DNA from: Vicugna pacos
Lineage: Eukaryota > Chordata > Mammalia > Artiodactyla > Camelidae
Reading direction: 5' to 3'
Assembly (NCBI RefSeq): GCF_048564905.1
Contig: NC_133007.1
Coordinates: 23,310,001 to 23,374,000 of the forward strand
Length of the DNA stretch: 64,000 bases
Part shown: piece after piece, positions 25,070 through 35,774 of the stretch
Layout of the letters: every line of letters begins with the position of its first letter
How positions within the stretch are numbered: position 1 is the stretch's first letter
Translations under genes and position numbers: made by a program
The notes under the pieces: model-generated
The model's input: only the letters and a program-made list of their open reading frames with translations
Told to the model about the DNA's origin: nothing
Databases searched by the model: none

Positions 25070-28035
25070 ACGACCCACCATAAGCCATTTCTCCTAAGAC
25101 TCCACTGTTTCTCAGTGGGGAATTTAATCTATGAAATAATTCTGCAGCAATAGATCATAATAATATTTTGCTACATTATAAGCTACTAACTTTCTAGTAT
25201 TGTCTTTTGCATTCAGGACTTTATCCCATTGTGAATAAACCTTTACTCCTCTCTTTCTAAAGTGATTTAGATCTATGTATTCATTTATTCTTCCATATAA
25301 TATAAAACATAAGTTTACTCAGCACCTTGAAAAATTCAATCAGAATTGTCACTAAGAATTTTCTTAAGGAGAATCATAATTTATTATCATACTAATTTCT
25401 TCTGTATGACTACTATTAATGAGAAATATTTCATGATCCCAATTGGTTTTAGAATTTCTCTGTAGAATATTTCTTTATTCTCTCTTTAGTCAATATTCAG
25501 CTGTATTACGGACTTTGTTAATATTATAAATGGTATCTTATTTTGTTTGTTACTTGTATTAAAAATAAAAGTGCTGATTTATAATACTTATTTTGCACCT
25601 AGAGACACTGTTAAATGTTCACCTTAGCTCTAATGGCTCAGTTTTTATTCTATTAGTTTTCTAGGTAGAAATCATAGCATCTGAAAAAGTATACCTATTC
25701 TCTTGAAGTCTCCAGAGTTTTCATTCATGTGTTAAATTTTTATCTAGATCATTCCTGAGCTCTCATATTATTCCCAACATTTTACTTATTCTTTCTTTTC
25801 TCACATACAATCATATGATCTCCAAATACTACTTTCTCTTTAATTTCTCTTTTGAGTCCTCCTTATTTTTTTGCCTCACTGGACTAACTGGGACTCTTAG
25901 TATTCTACTGAAGACAGAAGGTCATACTAGGCAGACATCTTGTATTTGATTTGCACTGAGATGCTTTTAAACACTCACAATTAAATATACCTCATGGGGG
26001 CTGTTTGCAGCTGCTTTAGACCTTCCTCTCTTATGAAGACGATTTTTTAAGATTCCCACAAGCAATTAAAATAATTAATAACTGAAGAAGACATAATCAA
26101 ATGATTATAAATACCAAATTTAAATATTTATAAACGTGATGATGCCAAGATACGTTAAATCTTCTCTCATTTCCAAAGCTGGAACTATAGCCATCTGGTC
26201 ACATGTCTGGATTTCCTTTAAAAAAAAAAATCTCATACATGTCATCAAAAACAAATTTAAACTTGAATAACACAGGAGAACATCAAATACTAACTTACAC
26301 ACTTTAATTACTCAAAACAATTTCACACTTTAAAGTATCTCCTCTTTCAACTTGATCTACTTACTTTTTTATCAAGTGATCAGGAGGGGAGGTGGGGGAG
26401 CCACGAGCCACAATGCCCAGAACTTGACACATTTTCACAAAAGAAACAGCTTTCTCGTCACTCACTTGCCCACTTCCCTGGTCTGCCTACTAATTCTGAC
26501 GGTACAGTCGACTCCTCCCAATTGTGACATCCCAAGAGTTTATTTGTTAGCTTCTATTTTCTTCCCAGTGCAACTACAAACGTGCCTCCCATGTTTCACT
26601 AGGGTCTTGATACATTTTTGAGATGATTCTCCATTAGCAGAAACTCTGTCCCCTTGACGTGAGCCCACTGTGGCTGAGGCAGAGGGTTGGTTGAGGAAAC
26701 CAACAGGAACGAACGCCAGGAGGGAGGAGGGCTCTGTGTTCATCCTCTATGAGGTTCAGAACGCCCGCTGATGAGGGAAGGGAGAAATCATTGTCAGAGG
26801 TTTTGTAGAGAATCACTTGGTCAACAAAATGCTGGGAAAGAAAATCAACAGGTTTCTGAAGTTTGACTCTGGATAATTAAATATAGATGTCAAAAAAGGA
26901 ATGAGCTTGGAGGAAAGGGTTGTTCATTGTATTTTAAATACTTAGAGATACAGCTGCTTCTCAGACATTTTAGAATAACTCTCAGTGAATATAACTACCA
27001 TAAAAATAGAAAAAGCTGTATATGTGATGAGTGAAAGAATGAACTAACTAATTATGTCAGGAGGAAATCCATGGAAAATATTTTGCATTTGGATCATTTA
27101 AATGTTATTATCAAGGCATTTCATGGTTTATTCAATACAGATGCTATGAATCCTTATGAAAACCCTAAGAGTATATATTTTGTCCCCATTTAACTAAATA
27201 GAACAATGAGGATCGGGGAGCCTTTCCACAGTCCCTCGCTTACTCAGCAGCAGAACCCGCACTTTGATTCCTGATCAGCGGTTTGTTAGAAATACATGAG
27301 CAGAGGGCAGGACGGGGATTGATCCGGACGTCACAGTTAAGGAGACAGCGTAAGAGTTCAACAAGATAAAAACACATCTGAGAAGAAAGCAAAAGGTCAA
27401 GAAACCAATTTTCGAGGATAGAAGAAAAGGAAGAGGAAAGTGAAGAGGCATGTTTCAAGGCAGAGTCGCAATCGCCCAGGGCCCCCTCTCTCAGCCCCTA
27501 AACCGTTTGGAGCCAAGTCCCTTTCTCCTAGTTCAACCCAAATAAGTTGCTGCACCAACAAACTAAGATAGAAACAACAAGGAAAACAGTAAACTGTAGA
27601 AGCACATTAGGAAGACAAAACTTTCCAGCTCAGAAGACAGTGGTGATTGGCTCTCCCCGACACCTTTAGGCTCAGCATGTCCCTGCCACATGGTGTGCGC
27701 CGGAGAATGACTTGTTGAGTTAATTCGTGAATCCTTGAAGTCCATCCGTGCAGACCTCAACTCACACTGCTACTGGGGCCACTGGTCACAAAGAGTCAAC
27801 CTTCACTCTTCTCTGATTCTGCATCTGCTATTTTGCCGACTTGCTCACATTTCTCTGTAACCCTCACGGCAGTACTCACAGTGCTTGCATAGTCACTCAT
27901 GGACAGGTGCAGAGTGGCACAAACTGTCCCCTGGCTCCTGAGTTCCCAGGTGAGGCTGAACAAGGTGGTGCTCAGCCTTCTGGTTTCAGTTCTCAGACTG
28001 TAAACACGTCCTTTCCACGATCTATTTAGTGCCGC
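25070..28035. other. 2.97-kb segment present in unit 2, absent from units 1 and 4
   Basis: AT-rich, non-coding sequence between 'GGGAGGTTGGGGG' and 'GTTGTCTGCGTTTCTG'. In units 1 and 4 these two flanks are joined directly. No gene or exon is recognised in it. The last ~200 bp read as the 5' untranslated part of the adjoining Tigger-like remnant. Confidence 0.8.
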
Positions 28036-28932
28036 GTTGTCTGCGTTTCTGTGCCCTCTGTTGGTGCTTGGCGGTTTAGGGCGGCCCTGAAGCAGAGCGC
28101 TGAGGTGCTGCCCAGTGCTCCCCGAGCTCAGGAAGGCTGGGATGTGCCTTACAGAGAAAACGCACGTGTAGACGCGCTTTGCTCAGGGGTGAGTCATAGG
28201 GTTGTGGGCCGTGAGTTCACTGTTAATGAATCAACGGGGCAGTAAACCCAGCCAAAGGAGAGGAAATTCACTGATCTCCATTTTCGTAAAGTGCTCAGGA
28301 GATGGGACATCCAGAAAGTGCTAAGGTCACATCCATAACGCTCTGCTGAAGCTCTGGAAGAGGTGGCAAAGGAGCCAGACTGGTGGCTTCATCAGATGAT
28401 GACTGGTGGTTGTTTGTTTTTAAAAGCACAGAGGACAGCACAGCTGTGGGGCTGAAAGCCAAACACATTTACGATCCCGTTACTCAGGGTCGGGAACAGG
28501 GTAAACACTTCCTGGCAGGCGTTTTATTATTAAAAAATACTGTACGTAATAAAGTAAACATTTTCAAATATATATAAACAGAAACACACATAAAACAAGG
28601 CTATGTGTTCATTAATTGACAAAAATCTGGTGACCAGAAGCTCACTGGAACCGAACCCTGTATGTCCCGTAGGAACAATGACTCGGATTTCACTAAGTCA
28701 GTGTCTCCTGTGGCTTTAGCACAGCATCCGTGAGTAGTGAGCATGTGCTGCATGTCATCTCCTGGCCTCGATCTCACTTCAGTGCTGAGCGTCAGCACTC
28801 TTGTTCTCTTATATCGCTCATCTGCTTCATTCAGGGTCACACTCCCACTACTGCCTCTCAGGCGTCAGCCCATCAGGGCCTCTCACATGTTACTGCTTCT
28901 ATGAATCCCCTGCTGATTTCATAAAATGCACA
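27840..28932 (+). mobile_element. Tigger-like DNA transposon remnant, unit 2, longer 5' part
   Basis: Contains the 5' untranslated part missing in units 1 and 4 ('CTGAACAAGGTGGTGCTCAG', 'TCTATTTAGTGCCGCG'), then the decayed N-terminal frame (AALKQSAEVLPSAP, VGREFTVNEST) and the 3' portion. Internally deleted and non-coding. Confidence 0.6.
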
Positions 28933-29297
28933 TTATGATTCGGTAAGTCTAAGGTGAGGTCCAACATTCTATATGTCTGACAAGCTCCCAGGTGATAAAT
29001 CTGCTCCTTGTCCCTGAGCCACCCTGAATAATAAAGGACTGCATTCTGTCTTCCTCTTTCTCTTTACAATACTTGGAGAAATATTGTCACCTCAATAGTT
29101 CTCAAGAGTAAAATAATAAGAACGATCAGAGTCACAACTGTGTTTCTCCTTAGACAAATCACTAAGGAACTAGGAAAGTGCCAAGTCTCTTGGCCGAGTG
29201 ACAACACATTTAACCAGAAGAGGAACAAATGACTCAACTACTACAAAGATGACAGGAAGGAAAAGAATTTTCAAAGACTGTAAATTCGGCACAAGTG

Positions 29298-29575
29298 CAG
29301 CATGGATTTTTATTGAGAACGTATTAAGTGCGGGGAAGACACATTGCCAAGGATACATATGGTAAAAAGACATGCACTCTGCTGTCAAGAAGCTTAAAAA
29401 CTAGAAGGGGAAAACAGGACTAAATAGGCACAACAAAGGGTCTGAAGTGAGGAGGACATTTAACAAGGTCCAGTCAAACTGTGATGGGAGTTTAACAAGG
29501 TGGAGACTGCCCCCCCGCCCCGTGAATCAGGGAAGGCTCTCTGGAGGAAGTGACATCTGAAATACACTTGATAAT
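29298..29575 (+). mobile_element. L2-like LINE fragment, unit 2
   Basis: Counterpart of the 18,600-18,880 fragment, downstream of CD1A copy B. Confidence 0.45.
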
Positions 29576-29819
29576 CCATTCATGTTTGAATATCTGAGTG
29601 TCCCTAGGGCCTCCTTCAATCGGCATTTAAATTTTGAATTTTAAAGCCCCATAACACAGGCTAGAACCACAAATTCTACAAAATTACACTTTGCTCATAG
29701 TGACAACTGGTCATTAAGCAGAAATAAACAACAACAAGAAAAGTCGTACATGGAGAGTTGAAGGCCGGCATCACTGGGCTGAGTTTAGCTACATCCCGAG
29801 CTCCTGAGCTGCTGGCATC

Positions 29820-32340
29820 TCATTCCAAAGGGAGACAAGAGCTTGCGGGTTGACAGAGTGTCCTGGGAAGAAAACAGACGGAAGTCACTCGACATGGGGT
29901 GGAGGGGAGACCTGAGGGGGAAGAGGGAAGGGCGCTGGGGGGAGGAGAAGTGAAGGAAAAGAGAGAAAACAAAGATGGGCAGACAAGTGGGGAGTGGGGA
30001 AAAGAGCAGGAAGGATGGACACGGAGAACTCACCGGCGCTTCCGAACCCAAAACGCAAGACCTGGCAGGAGCAGCAGGGGCACCGTCACTGCCAAGAAGA
30101 TCCAGCCCACGGAGCTGCGGTGCCCTGTGGATCCGGGTGCACACAGTGGTGTCATTTCAAACCCACTCTCGGTGTCACTGCATGTCCCTGCTCTTCCTTT
30201 GTTCATTCCAGGGTCTGCCTCCCCAGTCTCCTTTCTCCCCATTTCTTCTCTCCTCCTCCCTCATAGATGATTCCTTCATTAAGCGCAACATCTTCCTATG
30301 TCTGTGGGGCTCTCATTTTCAACTCCCATATTTCTACTTTTCATTTGTGTTCCTCTGGGGTCTGGAGTTCCCAAAATTCCAATTTTTCATCTGGCTTTCC
30401 TGCTCAGCTCAAGGACCACCTACCCCCAATTCCCAGCCGGGCCCCAGTCCTTGCTCACCCCAGTAGAGGATGACGTCCTGGTCCCCCAGACTGCTGTGTC
30501 TCACCCGGCAGCTCAGGCCAGATGCCTCTCTGGCTTCCACTTCCAAGGACACCCGAAGATACCACGTCCCGTCGGCATTAGGCACGACGTCACTTCTCTG
30601 AGTGCCCTGTTGCTCTTGTTCACCCCGCATCCACGTCACCCAAATAGGCTTTGGGTAGAAGCCAGACACGTGACAAACCAGCACCAGACGGCCAGGACCA
30701 GGACTGGGGCCAGGGGACAGCCAGGCCTCTGGTCTTACTGCCGAGGACAGGAGAGACATCAGATGAGGACTCTGAGGCAGACTCTAAGGTCACTTTAGAC
30801 AGACATACCTTTCCCGCCTCTAGGAACCTGCCACCCACTATCCCCTCTCCCCCTTGCCTCCTTCTTGTCCTAAATTGGAAGGGCATGGTGGGAAGAGATG
30901 GTTTTAGAACAGAAAGTTCTTGGAGGGCAGGTGCAGGACTGACCTTGTCGCTGGAGATATGCCTTCCCTGCATCAAGAAGACCCAAGAGGAAACGTGGGC
31001 AGGAGTCACTGAGCAGCTTGTGCAGTATTTCCGAGGTACCTTGGTCCAAATTGAATAGACTGCTGACAAGCTTAGCCCAACCTCCACCCTTTGGAGACCA
31101 TGATTTCTTCTGGAAGCTCAGCAACTCTGATCCTTGATAAGCAACCTGCACAAACCCTGCTGAGGCTTCCCCAGAGTGCAGCTCACAGCGTCCTGCTACC
31201 TGTATATCAAAAGGATCTGAGAAAGAAGGGCTGTAAATTAGGGGAAATAAGGAATGAAAATATAAAATAAAAATTTTACATCAAAAGATGATAGAAGCAG
31301 AAGGGAGTAGTTTAGAAGATTTGAACGAATAGCAACAGTGTGTTTGATCAGAGGTTCTGAGAAAGGAGAACTGGTGGTAATTAGAGATGCAGAAAGAGAT
31401 GAGTGACAAAAGGAAGGGGCAAAGTGTTTGAAGAAGACAATGTAAACGGTGTGAGTGAGAGGATAAGGAAGGACTCAGTGTGAGAGAGATGGGATTACAA
31501 TAACCTTGGCTGTTTGGAATGCTCTAGGTTACACTGAATGTATAGACAGAGATTGTCGAAGAGATTACATGGGGGAGGAAACCACACCTTAAGGCATCGG
31601 TCATAGAGTGAGGAAGCTGAGAGCATGTGCTTGGAGACCAGGGAGAGGGGCGGTCACAGGTGAGCACTCAGGGAAGGTGATAGAGCACAAGCCTGCGGTC
31701 AATGAGGGAGGTACGCTCGGGAGAGAGAAGGTTCAGAAATGAGTGCAGGCTGTTTCTCAGAAGAATAAGAAACTCATTCACACACACACACACACACACA
31801 CCTCCCATATCCCCAATCCTCACTGAAGAACCTGAACTTACATTTAAGCTGCCATTGAATGATGCGGTTGTGAAATATCTGAACAAACATACTGAAGAGT
31901 GTACGAAATATGTTGTCTAATTCCATCAACTTCTCATTGCTAAAATTGCCCCTGGACCAAGGCCACAGGTAAATGACAGTGTCAGAGCTCCTATCCCAGC
32001 CATGAGTCTGCAACTCCCCCAACCAACTTGAGATCAGAATTTCTTCCCAGGAACGGTTGTAAAAGGATAAGATCCCGATTATCTGGAAGGAGACTGGCTC
32101 CTGGAAGCCTGTGGGAAAAAAACAAACAGATGAGAAGGGGCACTGAGAAGGAGAAAATGGAGAAGGAAAGGTGGCACAGAGGGGAAACTTCGTATCTAAA
32201 GAAGAGTGAAACCATAGAAATTTGCCTGCCTCAGGGTCCCATCTGGTGTATACAACCTTCAAAAGCGCACAGGGACCTCGAGTCAGGGATGCTGGAGTGA
32301 AACATACCTGATCCTCTCAATCTCCAGGTTGGGGAAACCA

Positions 32341-32400
<60 letters not shown>

Positions 32401-32501
32401 CCCTTCTTGCACCCAACTGGGCAGCTGCCAGAGCTCTTACCGTCCTCGCTGTCAGCACCTGGGAGGAGAGCCAGCATCAATGGAAGCTGCAGAAACAGCA
32501 T
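29820..32501 (-). CDS. CD1A: CD1A-like gene, copy B, six exons, intact, divergent groove
   Basis: Minus-strand coding exons: 32441-32501, 31842-32108, 30944-31216, 30459-30737, 30034-30124 and 29820-29862. All junctions are GT-AG with matching phases, giving 337 codons plus stop. Leader [20 protein letters not shown]. Alpha-1 keeps ILSFYNRSW and [10 protein letters not shown] but differs from copies A, C and D at 27 of 89 residues, mainly at residues 9-11, 23-28, 60-67 and 71-78. Alpha-2 is two codons shorter (SWSPKGG against SWLPSPKGG) and has QKKSW, so the NKS sequon of A is lost, as is the NSS of alpha-1. Alpha-3 ([12 protein letters not shown]) and the membrane segment ([15 protein letters not shown]) are nearly those of its neighbours. 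It looks functional. It is the most distinct member and a candidate for a different lipid range (inference). Confidence 0.9.
32342..32397 (+). repeat. (CA)n microsatellite, CD1A copy B intron 1
   Basis: About 56 bp, the longest of the four intron 1 CA tracts. A second CA tract of about 23 bp lies just past the exon 2 donor at 31,779-31,801. Confidence 0.95.
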
Positions 32502-32804
32502 TTCATTTGCAGATGTTCTTTCTTTTGCTCAGGAAAATTGGTCTTTGGTTTCTGTTCTGAACAAACCTACCCCACAATACCTCTGTTCTGACTTCCTTCT
32601 CCTACCAACAGAGCAACATTTCCTTTAGTCAATGTCTAAAAAAATAAATCCTGCTCCTTCCTTAAACCCTGTACCACCTACTCAGATGCTCGTTTCCCCT
32701 CCAGTTCTGACTCTACTCTGTGGCTCCCAGCCTCTCTCCGTGTCACAAGCTTCCATCCTCTTCACCTTCCCTTAATTTAACTTCTGTGCACCAATTCTTT
32801 TCTT

Positions 32805-34245
32805 TTTAATATATTTTTATTGAACTACAGTCAGTATACAATGTTGTGTCAATTTCTGGTGTCCAGCACAATACTTTAGTCACTTAGGAACATACATGCA
32901 TTCATTCTCATATTCTTCTTCACCACAGGTTACTACAAGATATTGAATATGGTTCCCTGTGCTGTACAGTATGACCTTGTTGTTTACCTATTTTATATAT
33001 AGTAGTTAGTATCTGCAAATCTCTAACTCCCAATCTATCGTTTCCCACCTAATTCCCCCTCTGGTAACCTTAACTTTGTTTTCTATGTCTGTGAGTCCGT
33101 TTCTGTTTCGTAAATAAGTTCATTTGTGTTTTGTTTTGTTTTGTTTTGTTTTGTTTAGATTCCACATATAAGTGATGTCATATGGTATTTTTCTTTCTCG
33201 TTCTGGCTTGATTTAGAATGACATTTTCCAGTTTCATTCATGTTACTGCAAATGACATTATTTTATTTTTTATGGCTGAGTATTATTCCGTTGTATAAAT
33301 AAACGACAACTTCTTTATCCAATCATCTGTTGATGGACATTCAGGCTGTTTCCACATCTGGGCTGTTGTAAATAGTGCTGCTATGAACGTTGAGGTGTAT
33401 GTCTTTTTGAATTAAGATTCCCTCTGGATCTATGCCCACGAATGGGATTTCTGTATCATATGGCAAGTCTATTTTTAGTTTTTTGAGGAATCTCCATACT
33501 GTTGTCCATAATGGCTGCACCAAACTACACCCCCACCAACAGTGTAGGAGGTTCCCTTTTCTCCACACCCTCTCCAGCATTTGTCATTTGTGGACATTTG
33601 AATGAGGGCCATTCTGACTGGCGTGAGTTGATACCTCATGGCAGTTTTGATTTCCATTTCTCTGAGAATTAGTGATATTGAGCATTTTTTCATATGCCTC
33701 TTGGCCATTGGTATCTCTCCATTGGAGAATTGCTTGTTTAGGCCTTGTGCCAATTCTTGGATTGGGTTATTTGCTTTTTTCTCATTAAGTTGCATGAGCT
33801 GTGTTTATATTCTGGAAATTAAGCCCTTGTCAGTATCATCTTTTGCAAATATTTTTTTCCCAATCTGTAGGTTGTCTTTTTGTTTTGCTTATGGTTTCCT
33901 TTGCTGTGCAAAAGGTTGTAAGTTAATTAGCTCCCATTTGTTTATTTTTCTTTAATATCTATTGCCTGGGTAGACTGCCCTAGGAGAACGTTGCTGAGAT
34001 GTATGTCAGATAATGTTTTGCCTGTGTTTTCTTCTAAGAGGTTTATAGTGTCTGGCCTTGTGTTTAAGTCTTTAAGCCAGTTTGAGTTTATTTTTGTGCA
34101 TGGTGTGAGGGAGTGATCTAACTTCATTGATTTACATGTAGCTGTCCAGTTTTCCCAACACCATTTGCTGAAGAGACTGTCTTTACTCCATTGTACATGC
34201 TAGCCTCCTTCGTCAAAGATTAATTGACCAAAAGTTTGTGGGTTG
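32805..34245 (-). mobile_element. 5'-truncated LINE-1, unit 2
   Basis: Nearly identical to the unit 1 LINE-1 with the same broken frames. Its 3' end lies about 300 bp upstream of the CD1A copy B start codon, and its truncated 5' end is joined to unit 3. Confidence 0.9.
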
Positions 34246-34834
34246 TAGCCTTGGATGAGTACAAACACCCTGACATTTCCAGAGGGTTTTGAGGTGGCAG
34301 ATATTTTGATTCTGTTCTTAGATATCCAAGCATTTTATACAATATTATATATTTTTATATTTTTCCCTCAATAGAAACTACTCACGTTGCAACCCACCAT
34401 CCCAATTCAGTCATCAAGCATCTCCCAATTTTTATTTTGTTGTGTATGCTTTGTCTTTGGAGTCTTAAGTGCAGATTGTTGAGTTAATCATCCTCCATTT
34501 ATAGCTCTGAGCACACTTCGTCTGTAAAACATTTGATTTTTCAATCCCCATAGCTTTGTCTTCCCCACATTCTAATGTATTAATGTGTTATCCTCTGTGC
34601 ATTCTTATCAAATGTGGTATTGTGTGATATACACAGCTTTATTTTTCACACCTGCTATTATCCTGCATATGCATCACTTATTAATATATCTCATTCAGCA
34701 CTCTTTCAGAGGCCTCCTGTGTTACTCAGTCTAGTCTGTTGTTTCTACCTGCCGCACAAAATCCCCTAGTGTGTATCTACCTCGTTTTACTTCTGTGTTC
34801 CCATTGAGATGAGCATCTAGCATGATTCCAGCAC

Positions 34835-35290
34835 CTCACTACCATAAAAGCTCTGTGACAAGCATCCTTGTACGTGGTCCCTCCTGGATCTGCTCAACAT
34901 TTTCCATTACACACATTCAGAAGTGGGATTGCAGGGCCAACATGTACGTCGTTAGACCAGTTACTACCACAAACTCTCCAGAATTACCTCAAAACCATCA
35001 ACGTGTGGGGATGTCTATGTGTTTCACATCCCTGCAAACACTGGGCTTCTTCTTTTTTTTTTAAGCCTAATAGTTTATTTCTTTTTTGATTGAAGTATAG
35101 TTAGTTTGCAATGTTGCATCAGTTTCTGGTGTACTTCCGCAGCTTTTCAACGCTGCCAATTTGGTGGTATAAAATGACATAGAGTCTTAATTTGCATTTC
35201 TCAGATTACCAATGAGTTTGAGTGCAACTTTAATTTCAACCAAAGGCATTCTCTGGGTTCTTCACTTACTGATGTATTTCATTCAGAGCT
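34835..35290 (-). mobile_element. Old LINE-1-type 3' fragment in unit 3
   Basis: Counterpart of the unit 2 fragment, nearly identical to it. Confidence 0.5.
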
Positions 35291-35774
35291 CTTTTCAAGA
35301 CCTTCCCCTATTACTCTGTGTATATAGGTATGAAATAGATTTTATATATATGTATGAAATTTATTTTTAAAACTTCAAATACTTCTCTCAATTTTCTACC
35401 TGCTAATTTTGCTCAGTATAAACTTTATGGAAGAGAAAGCCATCCTTTTATAAACTAAAATACAACAATTTTCACTGCTAAGAATTTTTTTGCAACAAAC
35501 CCCGATTTTATACAGTTTGTGGTACAGAAGCAACAATACACAAAACAGTGGAACATCTCAGTGGCCCCCAGCCCTCCTGGACATGCCCATTCCTGTCCCC
35601 AAGGGGCGGGGAACCCAGGACTCCGGTCTGGCAGGACCTCACTTAGTTACAGGTCCTGGGAGGGACCAAGCCCAAGGGGTCGAGGCTGGGACGGAGGAAC
35701 ACCAGCACGTTTGGCCCCTCCAGGGCCCACTGGTTACCTGGGACTGTGTATGTATCTATATGGGAGGTTGGGGG

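Larger units (their letters stand above)
23541..34245. repeat. Tandem unit 2 of CD1A array (about 10.7 kb)
   Basis: Direct repeat beginning 'TAGCCTTGGATGAGTACAAAC' just after the unit 1 LINE-1. It has the full layout including the 2.97-kb segment. It differs from unit 3 by only a few substitutions over about 22,100-30,150 compared with 32,805-40,855 (examples at 23,683 and 24,243), but more within CD1A copy B. Confidence 0.92.

Noticed and set aside
25070-28035. Short open frames conserved between units 2 and 3 as possible genes
   Set aside because: Conservation is complete at all positions because the units are recent duplicates, so it says nothing about coding.
30944-31216. CD1A copy B as a pseudogene because of its shorter exon 3
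   Set aside because: The six-base loss is in frame and every exon and splice site is open.
32342-32397. Regular repeats resembling a CRISPR array
   Set aside because: Simple CA dinucleotides in a mammalian intron with no spacers.
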